From Geosiphon pyriformis (lineage: Eukaryota > Glomeromycota > Glomeromycetes > Archaeosporales > Geosiphonaceae), in assembly GCA_016748015.1 (NCBI GenBank), contig JAAOMT010000468.1:536998-600997 (forward strand): 64,000 bases of DNA, read 5' to 3'. A program made the position numbers and the translations under genes. The notes beneath the pieces were generated by a model. That model had not been told where the DNA came from, ran no database searches, and saw only the letters and a list, made by a program, of their open reading frames with translations. The stretch's first letter is position 1; the number at the start of each line of letters is the position of its first letter. Below are positions 1-11,998 of the stretch, piece after piece.

Positions 1-2695
1 AGTTTTTTTGATAACCTTCTGGTGGACATGGTTTGCATTCTTTTAGAGTGCAATTTGTTCTTAGGTGGCTCTTTTAACAATTTTTTTTATTTTTGTTGTG
101 TGCTTATGTCTACTATTCTTGGTAAGTCAAAATTTTTCAAGTGTTTCTCATCTTTCCGGAGATATGGCATTGTCTTTGTGGATCAACTTTGTAATTGTCA
201 TAATGTTGTTTATAATTGGTACACTTTCAAGTGGTGGAAAAAATTGGACCCCTGCAGTTCTATTCCTAAGTGGTTTAAGCTTTTTGCTGCATTTTTTGAT
301 GGCATGACCTCTTTTTCTGCACATCCTACTGTTTTGAATAGTGTTGGTTTTCTGAGTATTCTTAAGTCTTGTGACTTTAACTCTGTTTGTGATTGGCTTT
401 TTTGGATTGTTTCTGGCAGTTTTTTAGTGTATATGAATGAGTCTCTGTAGAATTTAAGTATGGTTAATATGAGGACTGGTGCTGCAGTTTTTTTTGAAGA
501 CATTGATTTGGGTTTAGATATAGGTGTTTTGGGCTTAATGTCATCCATCTTGACAGAGTTGTAAGCTATTACATTGACTCTGGAGTGTGTTCTTCTTTTT
601 AGTTCTGTTTGCTTGTTTTCAGATAGTCAATTTGCTTTGGATGCTTGTAAGTTGGAACTGGATTTGATGTTTTCAGACTTTTGCAATTAATATTGGATTG
701 AACATCAACATATTGCTAATGTTGTTCACAGTAAAAATTTAAGAGTTTCTTAACTCAAGATAAAAGGCCACTCTGGTATTTTGAAGAATGAGTGTGCTGA
801 TGTATTTGCTGATGTCACTTTTCTCTCTGATTGGTATCTTCCTTCCCATTTGGATAAATGTTTTTTAGTAGCTGATGGTTATATGGTTTCTGACAACTCT
901 AGACATTTTGTTCATGATGTTTTTTGTTTTATTAGTTGTGTCCATTGGGAGATTGGTTCTGGTTCTACATTTTTGGATGTTAATCTGCATTTTAACATTG
1001 ATTGGCTCAGCTTTTCATTGGTGTGGCATCCTGATTTGCACATGGCCACTGGTTTTACTAGCAAGCCTATAGCTTCTACATGTACTTATTTTATGAAGGC
1101 TTTGTATTATTGGCTGCCTATTGCTGTTTAGAAGTGTTTGTATAACCACTGTTATTCTAGTGTATTGTGTTTGTATTGTGGTGTTATGGAGGTATCAAAT
1201 TATGCTTTTTTTTGTAACGTTAATGATTCTACTTACCTTCAAATTTTGAATATCTTTGTAGCTTCTTGGAAGACTCTTTCTGGCCTTTTTCATTCTTCAT
1301 CATGTGTGTTATAGCTGTTATTGTTCAGTATTTCTAATGCCTCTGTTTCTATGGCTCTCTTTAAGGGTTTTGTTTTTGATGGTTGGCTTTGTGAGACCAC
1401 CTCTGTTTTTTGTGATTCCAAGGTTGCTAGTTCAAAAATTGTTGAGTTTGTGCATTCTTTCTGTCTCACTTTTAGGGACAATGTCTGGTTGGTTTGTACT
1501 AAACATCATGCTTATATGGAAAAAAATGGTCTGATTTTACTGGATGGGTCAGTTTTTGTTTTAGTTTTTGGTTTGGCTTTGGGGTTATCAACTGGTATGG
1601 TGTTATGGTTTAAGAATTTAGCAAAAAGAATCATAAAAATAATACAAACTATTCAATTATAATATAGCACAGTAATAATCTTAGAAAGGTAATAATTAAC
1701 ATAGTAGCAAACACCATCTCGCAATAGTGGCAAGCACCAGTTCACAATAGCAGCCAACACCAACTGGTGATAGCAGCAAGCACCAGGTTGAAATATCAAA
1801 AAGAAAGTATTTTCTCATAGAACTACAAACATGTATATATACAGTAGTTTTAATATTGGGAAAGAATCAATCAAGTAATAAAAATCATAACTTATCAAGC
1901 AACAGATCCAATTTTATCCAACAAACTCCACTTTAAATCATACTTTCAAATTAAATATCCCAAGAAACCTTTAAAAATCAAAAAGAAATGAAAAAGAATA
2001 TTTAAAACGGAACTATCACAATCCAAAGTATTAAGAAACTTACTTGTATTATTTATTGAATGAAACTATCATTCATCAACTGAATCCCTTGGAAGAATAA
2101 TCCTTGATCAAGATTATTCACGTTGTTACTAATTGATAAAAGCTTTATTGTGAGAATTAGAAAAGCGCTAAAGACCATTAACATTCTGTGTTTCTAGATT
2201 AGAGAAACACATCAGGCAATTGCAAGGATAGCCTCAGAGAAGACCCCAGACAGTGGGTAGATTTCAGTTCAGCCTCTGAGAAGGAGTACATAAACACACA
2301 CAACAATCAAGAATTAAAGAATAACTTACATCACAACAGTAAAAAAAAGCCTTCAGTGTAACAGTAACATTATCACACAAATAGAATTGAGGAACTCACG
2401 AAAGACTGATTGCAATTAAAGCAGGATATCAGCAATTAAATATAACAAGAAAACCATCCCGTAACAATAGTCAGATTGCTTGGCATTGCTGAAGCATTTG
2501 GTGTTCACTTTGACTTTTATAAACCTTGTTTATTTTTTTCAGATATTGGTAATTATGTTTTGGTTCATATAGTTAAGTAATGTTGTCTTAATTGATTTAA
2601 GTGACTAGTCGTGTATAGAAAATACATGATTCACATCTAGCTTAGATTATTTCTATGATGTATAGTTTTAGGCAGTGTTTGGACTTCACTCATTA
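1..2695 (+). pseudogene. LINE-A ORF2 3' remnant (RNase H and C-terminal zinc finger), split by a solo LTR
   Basis: This is the 3' part of a non-LTR retrotransposon ORF2, entering the window mid-gene and matching 41000-42820 of the fuller LINE-A copy. From about 430 to 790 it encodes an RNase H-like region. The first catalytic Asp (VYTDGS in the fuller copy) reads VYMNES here, while FSDSQ is kept. Near 1150-1220 lies a Cys-rich C-terminal motif (CLYCG). Stops (TAG, TAA) and frameshifts break it throughout. The body runs to 1600 and resumes at 2467 after an 866-bp LTR. The element then ends with the conserved LINE 3' UTR and a (TAA)n tail near 2695. It is a dead copy. The parent clade is an APE-endonuclease, RNase H-containing LINE (I/Tad-like); clade is inference. 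Confidence 0.85.
1601..2466 (+). mobile_element. Solo LTR, family 4 (866 bp)
   Basis: The stretch starts TGTTATGG and ends CCGTAACA, the inverted termini used by every LTR here. It interrupts the LINE 3' coding region between ACTGGT and TCAGATTGCT, which are contiguous in the intact LINE at about 42580. Flanking 4-mers are ATGG (1597-1600) and ATAG (2467-2470), a target duplication with one G-to-A change. At 1700-1795 it holds a short tandem array of CAAGCACCA/AGCAGC-like units, followed by a TATA-like TATATATACAG near 1835, suggesting plus-strand sense. No internal domain or second LTR was seen, so it reads as a solo LTR. Confidence 0.85.
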
Positions 2696-3550
2696 AATAA
2701 TAATAATAATAATAATAATATTTTATAATTTATTAAAATACATATAATATTATAAGTAAATATATAATATTCCTGTATACTAGATAGTAATTGGACTGTA
2801 CTTGTTAATAAATATAATAAATATATATATATATAATTAAATAATTTATAAATTAGTACTGTAATTTAATAAGTTTTTTATATAATAAACAATACTTAAT
2901 TTTTATTTTTTTAGTATAATAATTGATTTATTTTGGTGTTGTTATCCAAGTAAAAAAACAAATTAAAAATTGGAAAAAATATAATTATTATGTAAAAACA
3001 CAAAATAACATAAAATAATGTAAAATAATATAGAATAACATAAAATAATATAAAATAATATACAATAATATAAAATAGTACAAAATAACTAATAATAATA
3101 TAGAATAATTAATTATAATATAAAAAAACAAAACAAAAGCTAACATAGTAAACAATAGTTAGTAATAATAAACAATTAAAAACAATCTTATAAAACTAAA
3201 AAATATGTATAAAAATAAATAGTTTTAACAAATAAAAAAAGAATAAACAAGAATTAAATCTATTTTAATATTTTATTTTTAGCCAGAAAATTTTTTTATC
3301 TCTTTCTTTTTTATATTTTTTATCAAACAAAAAAACAAAAAAATATTATTATTTAATTTTCAAATCTTATAAGTTTGAAACTTATTATTAAAATTTAATT
3401 ACCTGTTTTATTTATTTTTGTTTTAGATTAGATATAATTAGCATAAACATTTTAATAACTTAAATTAATTACTTTTGATTATAACAATTAACAAAATACT
3501 AAATTTTTTTCTTTTTTTTATAATTTTTTTTATTTTTTCTTGTAAAATAG
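2696..3550. repeat. AT-rich interspersed repeat, copy 1 (left part)
   Basis: This very AT-rich noncoding stretch opens with a (TAA)n microsatellite. From about 2940 it aligns by eye with 43200-43846, sharing for example AACAATCTTATAAAA and a long run of AATAATATAAAATA-type words. The match resumes at 13386-13405 and 14277-14640 after two LTR insertions. Both copies lie just downstream of a LINE-A 3' end. No ORF or RNA gene is visible. Confidence 0.7.
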
Positions 3551-4386
3551 TGTTACTCATAAAAAAAAAACAAATATAGAAAAATAATAAGCCAATAAAA
3601 AAGTAGTAGTTAGCACATAAGCACATTGCTTAGCAATGTGGAGCAATATCAGAAATCACAGCACATCACTTAGCAATGTAGAACAATGTCAAGAAAATAT
3701 GGCACATTGCTAAGCAATGTAAGCATTACTTAAGAAATTATAACACATCACTCGAGAATGTAAGTGATCTTATAGAATTCAAATTATGTATATATAGTGG
3801 TAGCATTAAAAGTAGAAAAGACAGACCTCTTAGTTTAGATTTTATCTAAGCAACTTTTTAATTCACAAATATCAATAAATAATTATTTACTATCTTAATT
3901 CACTCTCTACTATCAACATGAAGTGTTGATAGTAATTGATACTTAACTACACTGGAACAATAGCTCTTAATTATGGCTATTGACGGGATACTAACTTACA
4001 ATTGCTTTTGTTATTTCTTTATCTTCTTTTATTTTATTTTTTTTGTTATTTTTGTGATTTTACTAAATTGATTAAGGATTAAGTACTAAGATACAGATGT
4101 CATAGTGACTGGTAAAAAATCCATAAAACAAGGGTAGAACACTCATAGATTTAAGGATAGCTTACCAGAAGGATTACCAGCCACTATGCTGAGAAAAAAA
4201 TTTGACAGAATTGCAATTCCAGAAGGCTACTGAAAACAATTGTTAAATCTCTGTCTATTATACAAAAGACTCTACAACAAATCTTTAAATCAATAAAACC
4301 TTCAGATATCTATGCCAAAGTACTACTCAAACACCAAGTTATGGATTTGTTATTTGTTTTAAGACCTCAAATAATCATCTGTAACA
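3551..4386 (+). repeat. 5' LTR of Gypsy family 1, copy 1 (836 bp)
   Basis: It begins TGTTACTCAT and ends CATCTGTAACA. At 3615-3770 there are several imperfect copies of a palindromic unit (CATTGCTTAGCAATG), followed by a TATA-like TGTATATATAG near 3790. Its partner at 12647 is 735 bp, and much of the difference falls in this array. Confidence 0.92.
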
Positions 4387-4388
4387 TT

Positions 4389-4405
4389 TGGTGCTCTCTG
4401 TGAGG
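4389..4405 (+). promoter_or_regulatory. Primer binding site, Gypsy family 1
   Basis: TGGTGCTCTCTGTGAGG begins two bases after the 5' LTR, where minus-strand DNA synthesis is primed by a tRNA 3' end (TGG pairs with CCA). Family 2 has almost the same site at 48660. I cannot name the tRNA from sequence alone. Confidence 0.75.
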
Positions 4406-4448
4406 TATAATCTTACAGAGAACCAGCACCAACAACCTTATCTAAACA

Positions 4449-6110
4449 GTGGCAGAATCTGAAGAAATAGAAACAAACCACTTGAGATTTGCAAAATTCT
4501 TATTTCAATACTATCATATTCATCTCGAATTAACAAATAATAGTTGGCCAACAGAATCAGCTTTTAATTGCTATGTCAACAAAAGAATTGTATACCATTT
4601 AGAAAGCCAAAGAAATCCAGAATCCGCTTTTAACAACTTCTTCAATAAATTGCTCCAAAGCACCATCCTTCCACAAAACTACCTATTTACATTTCTAATT
4701 ACAGAAATAAACAGAGAAATTAAAAAATACACCAAACAAAGATTTTCTATCACTTTTGCCGACAAAGAAAAAGGAAGGTTACAAACACCAGTAGAAATGC
4801 CAAAACAAATCCAACTACCCACTTGGAAGAAACAAAAATTTGATTCACCTGCTAATCTATCATATTACCACACACCCAGAAGCACTATCAATATAATAAG
4901 CACAGTTACAGTAAGCATGACAATGCCGCTAAACAAAATCTCATTCCAAAGTAAACAAAAGAAAGCAGAGTTATTAGGAACATATAACAATTTTTTTGAA
5001 GAATTTAAATCATGATCCCCAATACCATCAAAAATTTGATCACCACTACCACAACCAAATTTTGAAGCCATTAGTCTTTGGAAAATAACTGACTCTAAGG
5101 AAGAAAAGAGTGGTGATTAGGAAGTTAACAAGTAAAACCCAATTTTAGAAAATTCAGAAATTAAAATTCCAGTTAACCAAACTCTGGAAAATCAGAACAA
5201 TCAAAACCCCAACATAATTAACCAATACTTACCTCCAGTAATTGTGATCAATCCACCAATTACTGAATAGCAACAACAGTCACAACTGCTACTTTAACAA
5301 CAAATCCAGCAGCAACCACAACAACAACCAATGGCTTATGCTCCAATCACTAAAATAGAGAAATTTACCAGCGAAAAAAATGATGCCCAAGTATGGCTTA
5401 ATGATATGGAAAAAGCCATCACAGCCAATGGGTGAAACAATAACAGAGTCCTTCAAGTGATTCCCTATTTTCTACAGGATACTACTGACTCGTGGTATCA
5501 GAGTTTAGCCATTAAACCTCAAACATTCCAGAAATTTAAAACTGCATTCTTGGGATATTTCAGTAATAATAACAGCATTAATTACCTGGCCAATGCTTTT
5601 ACTACAATTAAACAAGGAGAAACTAAAGCAGTTACCACTTACTTGAGATGTTTCCACAGGAATTTGCACCAAATTCAAGCAATTCAGACTGATTATTTTA
5701 TAGTGCCACAGATTCTAAACCAGTTTATTCATGGATTGTGCAGTAGCCTTTTGCAATACATGTATCTAATGCACCCACAAACTTTCCAAAATGCAGTTAC
5801 CAATGCAAGAGATTTTGAATCAGCAAAACTTGAAGCAAATCATGCTCAAGCCATTAACCTAGTCATGAATGGATCATCTGACTTGGATTCCAAATTGAAA
5901 CAACTCAGTGAATCAATTAATCAGAAATTGGAAGAATACTTAGCTGACAATTGTGTAATTTATCAACTACCACAATAGTGCAATAATTCAAAAAACACAA
6001 ATTATTTTCAAAATCAGTTGCATTTATTATTAAATCAGCCATGGCAACAAGAAACACATATCTGCCATAACTGTGGTAAACAAAGCCACATTAGAGCCAA
6101 CTGCTGATTT
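4449..6110 (+). pseudogene. Gag of Gypsy family 1, copy 1
   Basis: Gag forms the retrotransposon particle and binds RNA. The N-terminal part (4449-5015) is a ~188-residue helical, polar region. A capsid-like core follows at about 5335-5978, with WLNDMEKAI, the DSWYQSL segment and an FKTAFLGYF motif typical of retrotransposon Gag. The frame closes with a CCHC zinc knuckle (C-x2-C-x4-H-x4-C, starting CHNCGKQSH) at about 6063-6107. In-frame stops (for example at 5434 and 5976) and frame changes break it. A glutamine/proline-rich segment follows up to 6400. Confidence 0.85.
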
Positions 6111-6479
6111 TATAATAATAACCCATAATTAAAAAATCAATATTAAAATCCTGATTGCCAGTTTCAAGCTCCGAATTATCAACCCAACCTAGCACTATAT
6201 CAACCAAATTATCTATCTATGACACAACAGCCAATCTATTAACCACTAACTTATCAGCCAACAAATCCCATTATTTATCAACCACAGTCTCAATCTATTT
6301 ATCAGTTGTAGCCTCAGGTAATTTATCAGCCCCCACCAATTCAAATACCACCACAGAACTTACCTCAAAATAGAACCCAAAGGCCAAGACTGACACAACA
6401 AAGTTGAAGATTGTTAATGGTAGTCCATCAACCAATCTCCAGTTTCTTGATGCAACAATTGGGATCCTGACAATAGAAT

Positions 6480-7060
6480 TTGGGCACTGGGTATGCCCAA
6501 AATCTGAATTCCCAACACTATTTAAGTTTCTTGGTTACCCTAGAAAATGCCACATCCAATAACCAGGAATCCAGCCAGAAACAGTCACTTCCTAAAAATA
6601 TTCCATTAGCAACTATCTCCCATAACAAATCTTTAGCAGCTATTTTTCTTTTTGAACTCAAAGAAATCATGACAGTCTCATTATTCAGTAGAACTGCTCT
6701 TGACACCAAACTGATTACCACTATATACACTAACATGAAAATTGATGGTCACACTATTAAGCTGATATTAGATAGTAGATCAGTTGGCAGCATCATTACA
6801 TGACAACTCATGAACCAATTAGGTTGCCGATTTGATCATGCTACTAGCACTTGCATAATCACCACTGATGGGGCAACTAAAGCTCCTATTGGTAAAATTG
6901 ATGACTTCTCTTTTGAAGTCAATAGCGTCATCATTCCCATCAAAGTCCTAATGATGAAAGCAACTTAATACCAGGCATTGGTAGGAAATAACTGGTTATC
7001 TAAAACCAATGCCATACTTGACTAGATAACACAGGAACTCTAACTCAGCCAGAATGGTTA
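6480..7060 (+). pseudogene. Retropepsin-like protease of Gypsy family 1, copy 1
   Basis: The aspartic protease would cleave Gag-Pol. The sequence IKLILDSRSVGSIIT at about 6757-6800 is the catalytic D-S/T-G region with the Gly changed to Arg (a G-to-A type change). Downstream residues ending in VGNNWLSK-type sequence match the protease C-terminal part seen in family 2 (VGNEWLKK, about 50677-50700). Stops interrupt it at 6801 and 6966. Confidence 0.75.
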
Positions 7061-7429
7061 ACACACATGAGTACCAGTCACGTGTGGCCATTTCAAAAAC
7101 CCCAACATGCCAGCACTTCTTATCAAATTCAAGAAAAAAAAGAAGAAACCTACCTGAAAAGCCTATCAAGTATTCTGGGCTGACAAAGACCACAACAAGT
7201 TGCCACTGATACTCTTCTGAGATAACAACAACAAAAGAAAGCAGAAGGAAGAACTTATCTGGAACACTGACCAATCCTGAAAAACTGACCATGATTCAGA
7301 AGAACCAATAACTTAGAAATGGAATGAGAGAGAGAAAGGGAAAGGAAAAGTGAAGGAAAAAGAGCCATTACCAACTGCCATTCACATTTCTTACACATAT
7401 ACACTACCACAATGATCGAACTATTATCA

Positions 7430-7640
7430 ACCAAAGCTAATATGCATCAATTGTGGCAAGAAATTGTTGTCAATGGGCACATGCTGTGGCAATGATGAAG
7501 AATACCAAATGGTGACCAAATTCTACTGCCGTGCATGCATTATAGAACACTTTGAATGACCAAAATGGCAAGGAAAATGGGACAACAAACCTTGTCTAGC
7601 TTGTGGGAAAATCTTACTTGACAAAGGATTGTAAAATAAC
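7430..7640 (+). pseudogene. Cys-rich spacer domain between protease and dUTPase, Gypsy family 1
   Basis: One frame reads CINCGKK, then a CCGNDEEY segment, then FYCRACIIEHF and, about 20 residues later, CLACG. Repeated C-x2-C pairs in this spacing look like a zinc-binding module distinct from the Gag knuckle. It sits between protease and pol enzymes, where family 2 also has a C-x2-C pair module (51060-51155). Function unknown. TGA and frame changes interrupt it. Confidence 0.6.
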
Positions 7641-8072
7641 ATTCCTGGTCAAGGAGAAACATGTGATGCTTCGTGCCAGTACACAATCCTCATCAGCAAT
7701 TGGGTTGAGAAAAAAACACCAATCAAAACCATTTGGAGAAGAACTATACAGTGATTAGACAATTGTTCACATAATGACAATGAAATATGAAGAATGGCAA
7801 TAGCCAAGATAGAAGGAGTGTCACCTAAAAAAATTAGAGAAATCAAAAACAACCTTCCAGAACTCATAGAACTTGACTGGAACCCAGAACCAGTCATAAA
7901 TCTTCTAGATCTGGAACAATTTCATAAACACTACCAGGAATTAGCACTCACTAAAAAAGAGCAAAAGTAACACCTAGAGCAATTGAATACTGAACTATGT
8001 TAATACTGCTTAATTCCCTGTAACTTCCAATATTATAATGAGTGTGATCTCATTTACAATCTACCACCACGC

Positions 8073-8785
8073 ATGATCTACACAATCCCAGAGGAAGAAG
8101 AACCAATCAACAGCTGCACATCAGAATCAGAATCAACTTTCAATCCTAATTTAAACTCTGACAACAATGATGATGAAAACAATGGTTCCAGCTCTGCTCA
8201 ATATGGCAATAAAAATAACAATGATTTGGATCCTAATTTAAAACCCAAAGCATTTATTGCACTTTTTGACCTTACCAAAGAACAGGAACCTAAATGGTTC
8301 AGCGATAATAGTAAAGATATTATGCCAGAACGCACACATGATACTGATGCAAGGTTTGATCTAAGATATTTAGGAAAAAATGCCATAAAATTGGAACCCC
8401 ATTTACACACCTACATTGATCTCAAAATAGCATTGGAAATTTCAGCAACAACAATGGTCCAGTTGGCATCTAGGAGTAGTTTAGCAAAAAAGGGAATCAA
8501 CATCAGAGAAAGAATAATTGACATAAGATATGTAGGAAATATCATTGTTATGCTACAAATGACTCAAAAAAAGCCTATATTATAAAGCCAAATGAAAAAA
8601 TAGCACAAGCAATTTTCCTGCCTCTGGTAAAAGTAGCTCAGTTAATATTAGTGGGAAACAGAAAAAAGTTAGGGATTACTGCTAGAGAGATACAGGGATT
8701 CGGATCAATGGGTAGAATAGACATACCAGTTAATATGGCAGAGGAAGAGATTATTAACAAAGGAAAAATTATCTCAACCTATTAA
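8073..8785 (+). pseudogene. dUTPase domain inside Gypsy family 1 pol (with acidic N-terminal linker)
   Basis: After an acidic Ser/Asn-rich linker (8073-8230), the protein from about 8310 carries all five trimeric dUTPase motifs in order: ARFDLRY (motif 1, ~8350), RSSLAKKGI (motif 2, ~8472), IIDIRYVGNIIVML (motif 3, ~8515), NEKIAQAIFLP (motif 4, ~8591) and GFGSMGR (motif 5, 8696-8716). dUTPases hydrolyse dUTP to dUMP and so limit uracil incorporation during DNA synthesis. A one-base frameshift between motifs 3 and 4 (~8557-8572) and a Gly-to-Arg change before the motif 3 IID inactivate this copy. I saw no equivalent in family 2. The homologous part of the second family 1 copy lies beyond the window. 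Confidence 0.88.
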
Positions 8786-8815
8786 TCAATTTCTATTCTA
8801 CCATATGACTAGTAT

Positions 8816-10087
8816 ATGTTAGCCCTAAAAAGAAAAGTAAAAAATCAAGCTCAGTTGTTTAAAGCAGAAGCCACCATTTGTGAATCAGGAGAGATTGGAC
8901 TTACTAATCTCTACATATTAGTCAAAAGCCCCAAAAATATCAAAATTCCCATTTACAACACAATGGAAAGTGTCATTAAAATACCAAAAGGAATCATCAT
9001 TGGATATTTAACCATTGAAGTTAAGGATCAACCACTAAACCACATTCCAGATTTTCTACAGCTTTGTGGATATGTGGATATCATATCACAAACTATTTAT
9101 GGATAAAACAAATGTTATCTGTTCCAACTAGAACAATTGAAACAAATAAATTTGGGAAATTTAGACCCACTTTAACAGATGCAACTTAAGATGTTACTCA
9201 ACAATTTTAATAACATCTTTGCCAGTAAAAATGAATTTGGCAAAACTAACATAATCCAGCACCAGATCAAGACTGAAGATATAATGCCAATAAAACAAAA
9301 AGCATATAGAGTACCACCAGCTAGCCATGAGATCATTCATCAAGAAATTAATCAAATGCTTGACAACGGGCTAATTCAGTCATCAATGAGTCTATGGTTA
9401 TCACTAGTGGTATTAGTCCAAAAGAAGAATGGAAAGATCCGTTTTTGTGTAGACTATTGAAAACTGAATAAAGTAACTAAAAATGATAGTTATCCAACTC
9501 CAAAGATCCAAAAACTATTCGATGCTTTTAGAGGAAATAAATGGTTTTCGACACTGGACTTAGATAGTGGTTACTGGTAAATAGCCATGCATCCAGCTAA
9601 CAAAGAGAAAACAGCATTTACTACCAAAGAGGGAAATTTTGAGTTTGAAGTTATGCCATTTGGCTTGATGAATACTCCAGCAACATTCCAATGGCTTATG
9701 AAAATTGTCTATACTGAATTACTGTGGAAATCAGTAGTTGTTTACTTAGACAACACCAATGTGTTTTCCAAAACATTTAATGATAATCTACATCATTTTC
9801 AACAAGTATTTGAAAGGTTGAAAAGAGTGAGATTAAAACCAAATGCCACTAAATACTTCTTTGGAAAAACTGAACTCAAATTTTTGGAATATATTGTGAA
9901 CAAAGATGGTATTAAAACAGATCCAGATAAGATAGAGACTGTTAAAAACTTTCCAGTACCAAATAATCTCACAGAATTGAAAGCATTCTTGAGATTTGCT
10001 GGATACTACTGCTGCTTTATCAAAGACTTTTCCAAAATAACTCAACTACTGGACCAGCTTCAAATAAAGAACACCAAGTATAAATAG
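8816..10087 (+). pseudogene. Reverse transcriptase of Gypsy family 1, copy 1
   Basis: RNA-directed DNA polymerase region. 8816-9106 is a pre-RT region (ATICESGEIGLTNLY, YGYVD-type C-terminus). RT proper starts about 9179, with the entry segment QKAYRVPPASHEII, the FCVDY motif at about 9445, WFSTLDLDSGYW at about 9541 and MPFGLMNTPATFQ at about 9653. The catalytic box reads YLDNTN at about 9746, where family 2 has YLDDIM, so one catalytic Asp has become Asn. Stops follow FCVDY (TGA) and GYW (TAA) and occur at 10086. Confidence 0.92.
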
Positions 10088-10560
10088 ACAGAAACCCAGC
10101 AAGAAGCTTTTGATACATTAAAAAGAAAGCTTATTTAAGTTTCAGTACTGATCTATCTAGATCATAACAAGATATTCATCATCACTACTGATGCATTAGG
10201 TCAAACATGGAAAACAGTACTATTACAAAAAGAACCAGATGAAAGAGAACATTCAGTAGCTTACGCCAGTAGAAGCTTAAGTCCAGCTGAAAAAAACTAT
10301 AGAACATCAGCATTAAAACACTTAACAATCTATTGAGCAGTCATGAAATAGAAAAAATACTTAAGCCAAAAGTTTGAAATATACATGAATCACAAAGAAT
10401 TGACTTCAATCCAGAAGTAAGAATTTGGAAATGACTGCTATGCCAGATGGAAAATAGAATTTTCACTATTTAATTATATAGTACATTATAAAAAAAGAAA
10501 AGACAACGGAAATGCCAACAGTTTGTTATGAATAAGACAAATCTAAAAACCACTTCAACC
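10088..10560 (+). pseudogene. RNase H of Gypsy family 1, copy 1
   Basis: This domain would degrade the RNA strand of the hybrid. It is readable as a FIITTDALGQ start (catalytic Asp kept), SVAYASRSLSPAEKNY at about 10255, and an EIYMNHKELTSIQ segment at about 10377, where the expected Asp of a TDH motif is Asn. Stops (TAG 10086, TAA 10137, TGA 10335, TAG 10347) break the frame. Confidence 0.88.
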
Positions 10561-10577
10561 CAAAAATATAACAAAAA

Positions 10578-11960
10578 ATGAATATACAAAAATACCAACA
10601 ACTTCAACATTATATAAATACCCAATTGTTCAAGAAGAAATTATCTCAAAAGAAACAAAACAACATAAAACAACAATCAAAATATTTTATCAATCATCAA
10701 AATATACTGTACCAGAAAAACAGAAGAAATCCAGACCAGTCAACAAGAGTAATTACAGAACCAGAAAAAGAGACAATATTGTTCAATATACACTCAGATC
10801 CAACAGCAGGACATTTTCATAAAGAAGCAATCATGGAAAAAATTAAAAAAAGATACTATTGGCCATCAATGTATCCAGACATCATTCAATATGTTCAGAA
10901 TTGTGATGCTTGTCAGAGAAGAGGAGAAACAAAACCCAATAAATTATTGAGACCAATCAAAGTGGAACAACCATTCAATCAAATTAGAATTGACTTAGTT
11001 AGACTATTAACAATCACCAGCAGAGGCAACAGATATATTGCAGTAGCCATGGACTATCTCACTAAATGGCCAAAAGCAAAAGCCATTCAAAGAGCAGATG
11101 CAAAATCCATTGCTGAATTTGTTTATCAAGATCTAATCTGTCGACACAGATGTTCAAAAGAATTATTATCAGATCAAAAAACTCACTTTGTAAACAGAAC
11201 ATTAGCATAATTAAGCCAAAAATTTGGAATAAAAAGACCACTATTATTACCATACCATTCACAAACAAATGGATTAGTTGAAGGATTCAACAGAACACTG
11301 TGTGAAGCAATAGCAAAAATTAGCCAAGAAAACCAGGACAAATGGGATTTGTTTATACCATCAGTATTATTTGTTTATTGAACAATAAAGCAAGATACCA
11401 CACAAACAACACTATTTGAATTGGTATATAGTAGAACAGCAACATTATCAGTTAAGATAAAGATTAATACATATTCAACTAAACCAATAACAGAAGATAA
11501 TTTCCAAGAAACATTGTTGAAAAGAACATATAACTTAATAGAAACACTAGAAAACAGACAACAAAAAGCAGCTGATAACATCCAAAAGTCACAAGAAAAG
11601 CAAAAAAAATGACACGATAACCAACTATCAGATAAACCAGTTGAATTCAAGATTGGAAACAAAGTACTTTTACATTATACCAAAGCAGAAAAACAATGGA
11701 GTAGAAAATTTAACTCTAAATGGGATAGACTATTTTACATAGAAGAAATTCTAGGAAATAGAGCTTATAAATTAAGATGGAACAACAAAATCTTAGCCAA
11801 AGCAGCACATGATGATTGACTAAAACCATATTACCATACAGTATCACAATCCACCAGTAATATTCCACAATTAAGAGTACAAAAAATACTAGTTCAATCA
11901 AATGAGATTCCATGAGATCTGGAACCAATTATAGTTATTGAACCAAACATGTCAAATTGA
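10578..11960 (+). pseudogene. Integrase of Gypsy family 1, copy 1
   Basis: DDE integrase. The HHCC zinc domain is at about 10790-10920 (HSDPTAGHFHKEA, then CDACQRRG). The catalytic core has Asp in RIDLVR (~10990), Asp in LLSDQKTHF (~11165) and Glu in NGLVEGFNR (~11280). The C-terminal part continues to about 11960 (QDTTQTTLFELVYSR, then PVEFKIGNKVLLHY at about 11640). Stops are at 11208, 11380 and 11610. Confidence 0.9.
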
Positions 11961-11998
11961 ACAACCAAAAGTATATAAAGACACAATACATAAGAAAA

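Noticed and set aside
8950-10560. Many TAA/TAG/TGA codons at Gln, Trp and Arg positions, as if stop codons were reassigned
   Set aside because: DBP6 and ADE17 use the standard code without internal stops, and the changes hit Trp and Arg as well as Gln, as expected from G-to-A and C-to-T decay.
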